Shown here in pieces: positions 14,005 through 25,304 of a stretch of DNA of 64,000 bases. Made by a program: the position numbers and the translations under genes. Source of the DNA: Nymphaea colorata. Its lineage: Eukaryota > Streptophyta > Magnoliopsida > Nymphaeales > Nymphaeaceae. Numbering within the stretch: the first letter of the stretch is position 1; each line of letters starts with the position of its first letter. Location of the stretch: contig NC_045138.2 in NCBI RefSeq assembly GCF_008831285.2, positions 1,437,143 through 1,501,142 on the forward strand, read 5' to 3'. Below the pieces are notes generated by a model. That model made no database searches. It saw only the letters and a list, made by a program, of their open reading frames with translations, and was not told the DNA's origin.

Positions 14005-14412
14005 GGGGGCGTTTGCTTGGCAGGAAAAGCACTGTTCAACAGGAAAAAAAATTCAAATTTTTAAAACTTTTCCATTTGATCAAACATGGAAAAAAAATTT
14101 GAACCGTTGGAGATGATTCTGGAAAAATATTTCCGGAAAAATTTCTCCAGTCAGAGGGGTGGAGAAATTTTTCCAGAAATTTTTTTGTGACCGTTGGAGG
14201 AGGAAATTTTTTCTCCCTCCTCCCTCTTTCTCTTCTTCTTCCTTCTTCCTTACCATTCCCATCAAACAAAGAAATTTTTTTCTAGAAAAATAATTCCTCC
14301 ATAACAAACACAAATTTGGAAAAACGGAAAAAATTTTCCGTTTCTTCAATTCCAGAAATTTTTTTCTAGAAATTTTTTTCCAGAAATTTTTTTCTGACCA
14401 TCAAACGGCCCC
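14005..14412. mobile_element. Harbinger/Tourist-type MITE
   Basis: Terminal inverted repeats GGGGGCGTTTGCTTGG and (reverse complement of the right end) GGGGCCGTTTGATGG, flanked on both sides by TTA (14002-14004 and 14413-14415), the target duplication of PIF/Harbinger elements. The interior is rich in GGAAAAATTT and TTTTTCCAGAAA repeats. No ORF. Confidence 0.75.
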
Positions 14413-14562
14413 TTAAGAAGATTTGGTATGTTATGTTTGAAAGATGCAAGGGTTATACACCATAGATTTGTAAACCTTGTATACTGAAATCGATATCAAG
14501 TCAAATCCTCCTCTTAGTCGAGTTTTGTGGATTTAAGATGAAACGGTTATATGAAATGCATG

Positions 14563-14714
14563 CAGGGTGAAGCCAGAAATTTTTCATGTGACATATGCCG
14601 AAATACCATTTTTCAAATTTTTTATATAAGATAAGTAAAATTTTCTAAAATTTACATGTAAATTTTTAAGTTTTTTTTTTGAGGTGGGGCCAGGGCCCAT
14701 GCCGCCCGCCCCTG
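14563..14714 (-). mobile_element. hAT-type MITE (family A), best-defined copy
   Basis: Ends are CAGGGTGAAGCCAG and, reverse-complemented, CAGGGGCGGGCGGC. The element is flanked by a perfect 8-bp target duplication AATGCATG (14555-14562 and 14715-14722), diagnostic of hAT transposition. The body has AAATTTTTCATG, then ATTTTTCAAATTTTTTAT, then TTTACATGTAAATTT near the far end. Confidence 0.85.
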
Positions 14715-15212
14715 AATGCATGGTCCTCAAATCCACAATTTGCTGGAAATGTAAATTTAAGTTGTGCTTATTGTGGAACAAATTCCTCAAATTTAAGGTC
14801 AAGAATAATCAATTAAACACCTAAAGTCATTGGAATTCGATTCTAGAATGTAATGTTTCGGACACTATATAATAGGAGTTGTGGATTTTTCCGTTCATAG
14901 ACATGTACACACATGTATTTGTACATCTGATGATGTCTCTCAGTGGCAGACATTAATTTTTAAAATCTAACCATACAAATAAATGCAAAATGTAAAAAAA
15001 CACATTAATAAAAAAATCATAAAACATTGAAATTTGATCTATATATTTGATTCCTTGATTTTTTTTTTAAAGATCTTCTGAATTTGAACAATTTGCAATG
15101 TCCATTTATACAATTGAATTTGTGAAAAAAAAACTTGTAATACACATGAGATCCAGAAACTCATAAACCAAGATAAAAGTGAAAGTCATAATCTTCTCTC
15201 TCTCTCTCTTCC

Positions 15213-15249
<37 letters not shown>

Positions 15250-15831
15250 ATATAAAAACAAAAGTAAAGAATATATGGCTTTGAGTACACGAAGGTGATA
15301 TGAGTACTTTTTACGTGGAAGAATGTTTGTCCTTTGGATCATGCAGAATTTTACCATTCAAAAAGGCCTTGGCCGCACTTTTGCTATCCTCATCTTCTCA
15401 ATTATTTATTTAAACATAAATAAATTTTTCGGTAGCACACTAAAAAAAAAAGCAATAACTAGAGCCACTTCTGTCTTCTTTTTTGTGGTTCATCGAAAAC
15501 ACTCATAAACTCTTATATGTTTAAGTGACAATTTATTTTTTACCCCCACAAAAAATATCACATACGATGTTTTCATGCATCACTCTATAGTATTAATGAA
15601 AAGAATTATTTTGATGTGAATAAATAAAATATTTTGAGTATGGTACTTAAATATGAATTGTTAATACTATTTGACAAAGTTAAAAAAGTTAATAAAAATG
15701 ACCTAATATTTAATTTGCTCGTGATGTAACCAACTTAGTTTACTGATATACTATTCGATACGATTTAACATAGTAAAAGAAAACATAAAATTTGCATGTA
15801 GCAAAGGATTTTAATCATGTTATTTTGATTT

Positions 15832-16285
15832 GCCCAACTTAGATTAGCAATAATCTAGAGTTTAATCGACACGAATTTATTTTCTGTTAATTACACACAA
15901 CTTAGATATGTTTTTTAATAATATGAAAAAGGTAAGGGTATTTTTAACCAACTTAGAATAGTAATAATCTGGAGTTTAATCAACACAAATTTATTGCGTT
16001 TAATTACGCACAACTTAGATATGTTTTTAATAATATGAGAAGTTAAGGGTACTTTTACCCAATTTAGAGAGTAATAATCTAGAGTTTAATCAGCACAAAT
16101 TTGTTCCGTTAATTACACACACTTAGATACGTTTTTAATAATATGAAAAAGTTAAGGGTACTCTTACCCAACTTAAATTAATATTAATATAGAGTTTAAT
16201 AAAAACAAATTTATTTTGTGTTAATTATAAAAAAATAGATATGTTTTTAATAATATGAAGAAGTGAAGGGTACTTTTTTTTTTCA
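15832..16285 (+). repeat. Four-copy tandem array, unit about 110-117 bp
   Basis: Each unit has CCAACTTAGA, AATAATCTAGAGTTTAATC, ACAAATTTATT, GTTAATTACACACAACTTAG, GATATGTTTTTAATAATATG and AAGGGTACTTTTA. Copies start near 15832, 15948, 16057 and 16166. The array is AT-rich with no ORF. Confidence 0.85.
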
Positions 16286-17145
16286 CTAAGGGTATTTTTT
16301 GCTATTGTTAATTTTAAGTATATATCCAAATTTTCTATTTTTTGAATAATAATAAAAGAAAACACGCAGATCTCACCCTCTGTAACTTGTCATTATCTGA
16401 TAAATCTTTGAGCAAGTTCTACTCCGAACAGTTCTGAACTCATCTTCATACTGTCCAGTCTAGTTGGTGGGTCTTTTTTGCAGTCGGTTAAAATATATCA
16501 CGACTTCAACACGTGCCGAAGAGTCACGATTACAGACTCTCTGTGGCGCAAGGAGCAGTAAAAAAAATGCAGAAGAGAAAAGAAATTCGTTTTCTCTTTA
16601 CAGAGAGGTTGAAAAGCGAAGATTGCACACAAAGGGACAAACTTGTATATTCCCAAGAATATTCGACTGAAATCTTCTGCTTTCTTGCACTAAACTCCAT
16701 GCAAAGTATGGGATAAATCCAGAAAATCGAGGCTAAAAAACTGAGGGACAAGTACCCAACACGCGTTCAAAGACGAGGGTGCGTGGATGTGGAGGAAAGC
16801 AACACGAAGGAGACAGGGAGAGGGAGAGTTGTGGTCTAGTTTTAGATTCATTTCTCTGAAACTTCTCATAAGGTTTCTGAAAGCTGCCCATTAGTGGAGA
16901 AGTTAACATCAGCATTTTGGAGGAATTTATTGGGCTTGTCATATGTGATTTACCAGCTAAAGGGGAATGATTTTTCAAATTTCACAGGGAAAACGGGAAA
17001 ATACTACCATCTTCTTTCCTTCGATTTAACTGATACTGAATCTGAGTTAGAAGATAACTTTTGATGGGTAGGTATTTAAAAAAAAAACTAAACTAAACTT
17101 TCCATGTGGGGAGGTACAATAATTGGCAGTATATTCTGTATACTT

Positions 17146-17165
17146 TGCAGTATATATACACGGAT
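17146..17165 (+). promoter_or_regulatory. Possible TATA box of the DUF506 gene
   Basis: TATATATACA about 300 bp upstream of the ATG at 17451, followed by a GA-rich leader. In such AT-rich DNA this match is weak evidence. Confidence 0.25.
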
Positions 17166-17450
17166 CATTTGAATCATTTAAACGACTATTTGCCAACTTC
17201 ACCGAGAGAGAGAGAGAGAGTTGCAGTAGTCCAATGACACGCCATCAGAGGTATACATCTGTTGGGTATAAGCTGTAGATGCGTGCTCGTTGGTATGGAA
17301 AACTAGAGAGGTAGAGAGGGAAAAAGATCTTCGTGGCATAGTCTGTGGCTGTCTACGCACCACCATGAAAGAGTAAAACCCATCAGCAGAACGGATATTC
17401 TTTATCTAACAGCAAGAGGAAGAGATAGAGGACGAGAGAAAGAAGGAGAA

Positions 17451-19050
17451 ATGAGGGGAGGGGAACAGAAAGAAGGAAAGGAGGAGGAAGAAGAAGAAGA
17501 AGAAGAAGAAGAAGAAGAAGAAGAAGAGAGGCTCTGTAAACTGGTCGACGACTTTCTTGAATCAGAAGCAGTCCACATCTCCTCTCCAAGTGCAGACTCC
17601 TGCCATCCAGAAGATGAGACATCCCTGATTCTCAAGGTCATAAAAAAAAAAAAATCAACTTTAAGAATTTTCATCTTATTGTTCTTCCCTTCTCTCATGT
17701 GCCTAGAAGCAAGTTATTGTTCTTTCTTCTCTTCCGTCTCTTCCTTGGTTGGAGTCTGGTTATACAGGACTGTGCTCTGGTTTTTGCCTCTGTCTCCTCT
17801 GCTAATTTTCCTTGGGTGTTGGTTTCAGAGGATCATTGGCTCCAGTACAAAGGCAGAGAAAGATGCGTATGAGAGTGTGATGAGGCATTTGAGGTACTGT
17901 GGTGGTGAAGGAAGATACAGTCAGAAGAAAGGTCTGGTTCTGAGGATGAGGATGGAGGGCTATGATGTTTCCTTGTGCAGATCATCATGGGTTTGTTCCA
18001 CAGGTTGTCCTGGAGGTAATATTTCACTGCTTAATTTTGGGTGTTCATGTCAGTCTCTTGAATTTTCATTGAAGATGTTTGATTATTTTTGGTATTCCTG
18101 GATACGTCAAGTTTGATCTTCCTGGTCTTTTCTCTTTTTCCTCTTTAATCAAGACAACGTTCTCCTCTGCACTTAGCGCTTTCAACCTTTTCTTCTGAGC
18201 TTTAGCAGATCATGGAAAGTTAGTTTAGTCCGCCTCTTGGTTCCCTTGCCTTGGATTCATGGCCGGTTCTTCTTCTTCTTCCTTTGTTTTCACTGTTTAG
18301 AGTGCCTTATCATGTTAGATCTTTACTCTCTGTATAGAATCAGTCTCTGAGCCTTTGGTGCAGTAATAATCCGTTTCATCACTCTCTTATCCCTTACAGT
18401 AATAAACCTCTGATTCCCTCTTTACCAGTACGGCACTACTGACAGTTTTCCCTTTTCACTTTTGCTTTTTCCAAAAGTCTGATACTGTGCAGCAGAGATT
18501 CTTATCATTAGTTCAATATAAGTGCATCTATAGTCTCAGTTGCAGAATTTCTGACATCTCTCCCTCTTTTTTTCTCTCTTCTGCAGGTGATTATGAATAC
18601 ATAGACATTGTGTGGGTGAATGAGGCACAGCATCCAGAGAGGTTGATAGTTGACATAGACTTTAGGTCCCAATTCGAGATTGCAAGGCCAACTACAGCCT
18701 ACACCCAGCTATACAACAACCTTCCTTCAGTGTTTGTTGGTACTGAGCAGAAACTTAACAAAGTCATCTCTCTAGCCTGCTCTGCTGCAAAGAAGTCACT
18801 CACTGAGAGTGGCCTCCACATACCACCATGGAGAAAGGCCTGCTACCTGCAGTCCAAGTGGTCATCCTCATGTCAGAGGCTCACCACAGTGGCCATCCCC
18901 ATCTTCAGCAGAGAAAATTTTGACAGGACTCCTCCCAAAATTAGCAGTTGGGTGCCTCCAAAGCTGATGCCTAGAAAAAGGCAGATGGGTTTTCAAGAGG
19001 CAGGCCTGTCTAAGGAATTCTCAAGCTTGAGATGCCCACCAGTTGCTTGA
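17451..19050 (+). CDS. DUF506 / PDDEXK-like plant protein, 3 exons
   Basis: Exons 17451-17636, 17829-18015 and 18587-19050; phases fit and give 837 nt (278 aa plus TGA). The product belongs to the plant-specific DUF506 family, which has a predicted PDDEXK nuclease-like fold; the biochemical role is unknown, and some Arabidopsis members affect root-hair growth. Family blocks are present in order: RLCKLVDDFLESE (about 27-39), an AYESVMRHLRY segment, GYDVSLCRSSW, CPGGDYEYIDIVW, then LIVDIDFRSQFEIARPT, LPSVFVG, AAKKSL and a C-terminal PPWRKACYLQSKW. Acidic residues in YEYID and VDIDF are candidates for the nuclease-like site, though activity has not been shown for the family. Oddity: residues 11-26 are sixteen consecutive glutamates encoded by a GAA/GAG microsatellite immediately after the start. 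Length is normal. The ATG is the first in frame after an AG-rich leader. Confidence 0.9.
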
Positions 19051-19769
19051 TCACTGTGTAGCTGCTGTTTCTCTCTCTAAAACTCCACCCAACAGTGCAA
19101 GTTTTGCCCTAAAGCTTCTGTGGCTACAGTTTTTTATTCTTTTTTTTCCCTTTGTTTTTTTTCTGTTGGAGGGTCTTTTCTTTTTTCATCAGCCAAAGTT
19201 ATTGTCAACCTTCCTTTGCATGGAAGGTCATGTCAAAATGTTGTATAGATGATGATAGCCACCTGGTTGAGCAGCTTTCTTTATCAATCAAACCATTATG
19301 GCTACCATTTAATTTGATTTTTTTTTTTGAAAAACCGTAATACGAATTTATCCTTGAAGCTTATGGATAACTCCTTCAAATTAAATTTCTTAGTAAGAAA
19401 TTTTGTTGTGACATTAAGTCATATTTTGAAGAAGAAGAAAACGACTAAAATAACAATGCAACAAGAATTTTCCCTTGTGCATATGTATCTTTTACAAAAG
19501 ATAATTTAATGTATGGCAAGGCGCTACAGTTAAAAAGGACAAACTGACAGATTTGTCTTGGAAGTGAAACTTGTCATTGATAAAGTAAGTGGTTGAAGTT
19601 CAAATTTGATGGGCACCACTTTTTGTGCTAAAAAAAAAGTATAGGCCCCAATGGTAGGTAGATTATTAGCTACCAAGTGTTGTGTCGCTAAAAGACGTTT
19701 AGGTCTCAATACATTCTGATGAGCGCGGAATGAACTCTACTGCTCGACTGCTACTGCTTCATTAAGATC

Positions 19770-20105
19770 CCGTTCACCCCATTGCCCAAGTCCTTCGAAG
19801 CTCAAGTCATGCTCTCCTCCTAGCTTTTGAGGTTCAGAGCTGTGTCGTGTCCATTCACCCTAAGAGCTGTGTCGTGTCTGTTCACCTCATTGCCGAAGTC
19901 CTTCGAAGCTCTCCTCCTAGCTTTTGAGGTTCAGAGTTCGTGTCCGTTCACTCCATTGCCGAAGTCCTTCGAAGCTCATGTCATGTTCTCCTCCTAGATT
20001 TTGAGGTTTAGAACTGTGTAGTGTCGGGATTTAAGTGAATTTATGGTTCTCCTCCTAGCTTTTAAGGTCCAGAGTTGTGTCGGGATTTAAGTGAATTTAC
20101 GGTTT
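19770..20105 (+). repeat. Degenerate tandem array, about four units
   Basis: Repeated blocks CATTGCCGAAGTCCTTCGAA, GCTC, TCTCCTCCTAGCTTTTGAGG, TTCAGAG and GTGTCG, with varying deletions. The last two copies share GGGATTTAAGTGAATTTA. It lies downstream of the DUF506 gene. No ORF or known family. Confidence 0.8.
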
Positions 20106-20354
20106 ATTTTCTAAAATTGAGAGTAGTAATGTCATTTTTTGTAATGTAGATGAGTAGTGTCTATAAGAATTGAATTGACAACACTGTCCGACCAACTAAG
20201 TTTTATGTTTTAAACAACAGTCCGGCCCGGCCGGCTCAGGCCTAGTTAGAAACAATAGGCTTGGGGGGTTGGAGTGCTAGCTATTAAAAGTGACCATCTC
20301 ATATATTGTGTAGTTTTCTCACGTTAAAATGTAGACTTTAAAGGTCAGAATATT

Positions 20355-20490
20355 AGGGCATAGCGTAGCCTATTGGGTAGGCAGGCTGGTGAGAGTAAGT
20401 TCGATTTTTATTGGTGTTATTCCTATAAACTATAAATGATAGCAGTGTTACAATTTAGTTGATGGGTGTACTATAGTCCACGCAGGTCCC
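20355..20490 (+). mobile_element. Degenerate SINE, related to the one at 12 kb
   Basis: GGCATAGCGTAGCCTATTGG followed by GTAAGTTCGATTTTTA resembles the A and B boxes of the 11985-12135 SINE, in the opposite orientation. The B box has lost its final CC. Confidence 0.45.
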
Positions 20491-20944
20491 TAAAACCACC
20501 ATGAACTCTCAGCTCAGCACAGAGGAAAGGGTGGACGGTCCATTTTTCAAGCCACTTTAGTTCACCTGAAAAGTAAAAGTATTAGTTACTAAGTTTCGTG
20601 TATCTATTTTATCCCCCCATAAAAACTTTGAAAAAACCCGTTCATGTGACAATTAATCTTTGGACCATTCTGCCCCTCAAAAATACCCCGGATTTGCCAC
20701 TGCCAAAATCTGTACCTTATGTAAAAAAAAGGATAAATTTGAGATAAATATTTTTCTTTCATGATCTTAAAAGTGACTCCATTGGACAAGGTGCTTGCCA
20801 GCTTTCTACTTACTAAGACAATTATTAGCACTTGATAGTTGTTCGCAGATGTACTAATTGTCTTCGCATAGTCTCTCTTTCTCTCTTTATATATATATAT
20901 ATCAACTGATGAGTAGCGCAATCAGTTGGGTTAGAGTAGGAGCA

Positions 20945-21118
20945 GAGCCAAGGTATGGTCTGTATGGGCCTTGGCCCCACCTCAAAAAGTTTTTTTTATT
21001 TACATGTAAATTTTAATAAATTTCATTTGTTTTATATAAAAAATTTTAAAAAATGATATTTCGGCCCTAATCAAAATTTACAAACTTTAATTCGGCTTCC
21101 ATCATAAAAAATTTTTTG
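20945..21118 (+). mobile_element. hAT-type MITE family A copy
   Basis: Starts AGGAGCAGAGCCAAGG, has the family's GGCCTTGGCCCCACCTC, ATTTACATGTAAATTTT and GATATTTCGGCCCTAATC blocks, and ends CATCATAAAAAATTTT. The right end is eroded. Confidence 0.75.
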
Positions 21119-21824
21119 GTTAAGCTATTGGGTTGGAGGAATTCCATCCTATCAAGGTCGTTCAATGGTTTTCAACAGGTGGTTTCCTTCCACACACATG
21201 CGCATGCAGTGATACACAAATATGAATGTATGTTGTAAAAGGAGAGTGGAATGAATTATATATATATATATATAGTAAAATAATTGTGGAACTGACTGAT
21301 TTCTGGAGTGTGACCTATAATTTAAAAATATATTTTTTAAATATATTTGTTTTTTTATTTAATCCAGAACATATAAAAACAAAACATCAGGGTCTAAAAA
21401 ACTACTTTTTGGAGAGAAAAATTCTCAAATATTTTTCATAAAATTTTGAAGGAAAAAACGGCGGATAATTGTCGCTTTCGACACCACATGCAAATTGATT
21501 TTACCTCTTTCGAACGTTACAAGAGCAAATTTTGTCATCTTCATGTTAACTTTCGACCGTTGCCAGCTTTTTCAATAATGCTAAATCTAACCTTCCAACA
21601 ACCGATATTTCATAATCGTTCCTTATCAACTTCATAGAAAACATTTTTTTTGCAACAATTAGAGCAATAGAGTTTTTAAAGTAATGATTCCTTCTAGATA
21701 GATTTTAAACATCTAGTAGTTACAAATCATTAGAGGTTGGATTGAAATCAAATGCAACCATAAAAATGAATTAATATTCCAGTTTTTATATATGCTTAAG
21801 AATAAATCTAGGCGTGGTTGGGCG

Positions 21825-21995
21825 CAGGGGTGGAGCCAAGGGAAGCCCGCATGGACCCTGGCCCCACTTAAAAAAAAGAATAAATTTACATGTAAATTTT
21901 AAAAAATTTCACTTATCCTACATTAAAAAATTACAAAATGATATTTAGAAACTTTAATTTGACCCCCTCATGAAAAATTTCTGACTCCACCTTTG
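21825..21995 (+). mobile_element. hAT-type MITE family A copy with near-perfect target duplication
   Basis: Ends CAGGGGTGGAGCCAAGG and, on the right, CTGACTCCACCTTTG. Flanks GTTGGGCG and GTTGGACG match at 7 of 8 bases, a hAT-type target duplication. Confidence 0.8.
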
Positions 21996-22260
21996 GTTGG
22001 ACGATGGTTGAAACTGGGTTTATGAAGAATCCAGTTTTGAAAAAATGTCATCTAAACCGACCCTTCTTTTGGTTTGAGAATGACTACATTTCAAATGGAA
22101 GCAATACAAAGTTTTGCCTTCAAACAAGGCTTTTTGGAGTGTTTGGATGTCTTCATAACTGAGTTTGAGAAAAACAACAGTTTTACCAAAACCTGGTTTT
22201 GTAAATAACTTTGGGTTAGGGGAATTAAATTTTCCATTCATTTTTGGACACTCCAAAAAC

Positions 22261-22540
22261 TAGGGCGGTACAACGAGTTATCCCAACTCAAACTCAACCC
22301 GTTTAACCTTGCACTAAACTAAAAATCTTGAGCTTACACGTCAGTCGAACCCAATTACATGAACTACACTCGAGCAAATTTAAATAAGGTTGCTAAAACT
22401 AGGTTTTATATATATATAATATATATATAGTTCGTAAATAAGCTCAAGCCGCAATTCAGTCTAATGAGCCGAGCTAGAGCTGAGCAAAATACGAGTTGAG
22501 TTGATCTCGAGCTTGACTTAGATAGTGTACAGCCATACCA
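22261..22540. mobile_element. CTCGAG-rich TIR element
   Basis: Starts TAGGGCGGTACAAC and ends GTGTACAGCCATA, with the AACTCGAGCT-type interior of the 28.2 kb element and a central (TA)n. Confidence 0.6.
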
Positions 22541-22770
22541 AAATCATGGTTTTGGAGTGCATCTCCTCAACATTTTTCATATAAAACTTTGGGTTTGAAC
22601 CTCTCTTACTTGCCCCAGAAACCAAGGAGCTTCATACTCCCCCATAAATTTTCAAAAAGTTAAAAAATCCAAGCCAATGCTTTGAAATGCATATTTTATT
22701 CTAGCCCCCTTGAAAATGAATTGTTATCACCTCATTTTTTTTTGGTAAGTTTCCTTAATGTACGTCACTG

Positions 22771-22930
22771 CAAGGGCAGAGCCAGAATTTTTCATGAGCC
22801 ACGCTAAATTAAAGTTTCTAAACTTTGATTAGGGCTTAAATATCATTTTTCAAATTTTTTATAAAGAACAAGTGAAATTTTTTGTTTTTTTTTTTTACGT
22901 GAGGCCAAAGCCCATGCGGGCCCTACCTTG
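22771..22930 (-). mobile_element. hAT-type MITE family A copy (reverse)
   Basis: Begins CAAGGGCAGAGCCAGAATTT and continues with the reverse-oriented family body (AATATCATTTTTCAAATTTT, GTGAGGCCAAAGCCCATG). The target duplication is not recognisable. Confidence 0.7.
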
Positions 22931-24539
22931 ACTCCCTCTAATGCCAACCCAATTCTTAAAAATTTCAAATGCACCACGAGCAAGTTTTGAAAATTGATTT
23001 TGGCCCTCTTTCTTCTTAAGCAAGTTGAATATTCTTATTAAAAAAATGGCTCTGCCACTGTCTCTACTCCAACCTCTCCCTAGTACTTGCTAAACCTTTA
23101 GATTGATATGCTTGTCTTAGTTTGCTGCAACAAAAAAAAAAAATAATCTCTTCTTCCTGAAGTTGTCTGACAGTCATTTTAATTTCTTCTTTTCTGGAAA
23201 GAAGAAGAAGATAAAATCTTTAAAAATAATAATAAATAAATAAAAATCTAAGAGAGAGAGAGAGAGGAAGAAAGTGATTCTCTATCTTGGGCAGTACAAG
23301 AAAAGGCCAAACCAGGTTGGTATGAGCAAAACCAGTGGCTCAAAAACAGGAGGCAGAGAAACAACAAATGGAGCAAGGGCTACTTGTACTCTTGCATGGA
23401 ATGGATACAACAAAAGTGACCCCCAAACTTCCTTCTTATTATTGCACATTTAATGTTGAATTAATTTATTTTAGATGATCAGAAAAAATGTAATGAAGCT
23501 GATATTTTTCAGATTATGTAACTACAAAAAAAAAAAAGAAATTGTTAATAAAGGTTAAGAAAGATTGCATCATCAAGTTTTCCGATCTACGTTTAATTCA
23601 GCTGAATTAGATGTAAATTAGCCAAAAATACTAAAAAATTTTAATTTAAAAAAAATAAGTGACAAAAAACATAAAAAAATTATAAAATTATGAAAATGTT
23701 TGAAGATTAGTCTAAATTTGGCACAAGGTGATAGTTACTTGGTGGTGGAGACACCTGGAATCCATTGTTACTTTCTAGATTGTGATGTTAGTTAAAGATA
23801 AATCTTCAAATTTGACCTATTTTTTTTTCTCTAATTAAAGAAAAAATTCTTATGTTCTTAAAGGCTACATTTTTTAAGGAAAATGGCAAATAAGGGCCTA
23901 AAATTTATTATTACGTCGTTAGATTGCATCCTCACCATTTCGGCAAACCTAACTATTTGTTTTTCCAGTGAAGGAAGTACAGCTTTTCTTGAAATAGGCA
24001 AAAGGTCGGCCCCGAAAAGGAAATTTCACAAACTTAAAACACGGAATCCAGTATATTATTGGTTCGGATCTTCTGTTGCTTTTCTGAATCTCTTTGTACT
24101 TGGCCTGATTCACTGTTTATTCCATTATTAACCTTACATCGACTTCCTCTCCTGTCTTTCTTTTTTTTTTTAATTTTTTGCATTTGGATCTCTATGTTGA
24201 TCTAGCTTGATCAAGAATTCAAATAAACTCTGAAATCAAAAAATTTTGTAATTAAATCATTTATCTAAGTGTTAGGACTTCCATGCCTCTTGTAAATACA
24301 AAGTCATCGAAGAGATTTATTTTTCTGGTGGTTTTTCTCATGATAGATAAGGGAAACTGAAAAAAAAAACTAGGAATTGGTTTAACTGAAAACAAGTTTT
24401 TTACTTTTATTTTTTTTTACATCTTCTTAATTAATCAACCAAACAAACGATTAATTGTTCTTTCGTTTCCTTTCCCTCCATCCAAACAGGGCGTAAGGCA
24501 ACTTTACAAGTTGTTTGGTTCCTGTAAAGGTTCCCAATT

Positions 24540-24914
24540 AGGGATGTCAATATATCCAATTTGAATAAGATATTCGACCGATCCAATAAAAAAAAATCGG
24601 ATATAAAAAAAAATTTAATATCCTATTAAGAAATCGAATCGGATTCAGATTTAGTAAATGACATCCGATCTGATCAGATTCAGATATACATAAATATCTG
24701 ATCGGATTCAGATACGGATTTGGATCGTATTCATTTTAGATAAATATCATGTATCTAATGTTATTAAAATTTGAAAATTGGCAAAATCCAGTTCAAAATT
24801 TGGATTTGGATTTGGTTCAAATATGACTTTTCTTTATTCGAATTTGAATCTGAATATATGAATATTCGAAAAAACAGATGTAATTAAAAATATATCTGAT
24901 CCGTTGACATCCCT
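24540..24914. mobile_element. AGGGATGTCAA-TIR MITE, copy 1
   Basis: Exact 11-bp inverted ends AGGGATGTCAA and TTGACATCCCT. The interior is many diverged GGATT/AATCC-type motifs (GATCGGATTCAGAT and similar). A second copy in inverted orientation lies at 53448-53875. No ORF. Confidence 0.75.
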
Positions 24915-25137
24915 AGTCCCAATCCCCGTTGATAAAAAACCATTCCTTTACCGCAGCCCTACCCTCAAATAAGTCACCAATAGCCATGCTCATATCATCC
25001 TTGTGCAGCAGCCAATAATCTTGGAAGAAAGCATTAGGGAATCCATCTGGGCCAAGAGCTGAGTCCCTGTTAGACTCAAGAATTGCCCAAGCAATCTTAA
25101 TAGTTCTTTATTCTATTAAGCGGCCCCAAGTTTTCTC

Positions 25138-25304
25138 CTTGCGTCACAATAGGCTTGAAAAATGATATTTCGGCCTTAGTCAAAATTTAGAAACTTTAAT
25201 TTGACCTTCTTCATGAAAATCTTGCGTCACAATAGGCCTTAAAAAATGATATTTCGGTCTTAGTCAAAATTTAAAAACTTTAATTTGACCTTCCTCAAGA
25301 AATT
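25138..25304 (+). repeat. Tandemly duplicated MITE-A fragment inside the LINE
   Basis: An 85-bp unit (CTTGCGTCACAATAGGC, AAAATGATATTTCGG, AAACTTTAATTTGACCTTC) occurs twice head to tail within the dead LINE. The unit is the 3' half of a family A MITE plus a little LINE flank. Confidence 0.75.

Larger units (their letters stand above)
10961..17145. other. Intergenic between GUX and DUF506 genes
   Basis: The first few hundred bases are the GUX 3' untranslated region, with AATAAA-type signals possible (for example near 11476). The rest holds one SINE, three clear MITEs, a CTCGAG-rich fragment and two tandem arrays listed separately. No further coding homology. Confidence 0.6.
19051..24539. other. 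Intergenic, repeat-rich
   Basis: Downstream of DUF506: a tandem array, a SINE remnant, three family A MITEs and a CTCGAG-rich element. The stretch 23100-24500 shows nothing I could assign; the longest ORF there (82 codons at 23883) has no recognisable homology. Confidence 0.55.

Noticed and set aside
15832-16285. CRISPR-like or centromeric satellite reading of the tandem array
   Set aside because: Units are contiguous without spacers, only four copies, and the genome is eukaryotic.
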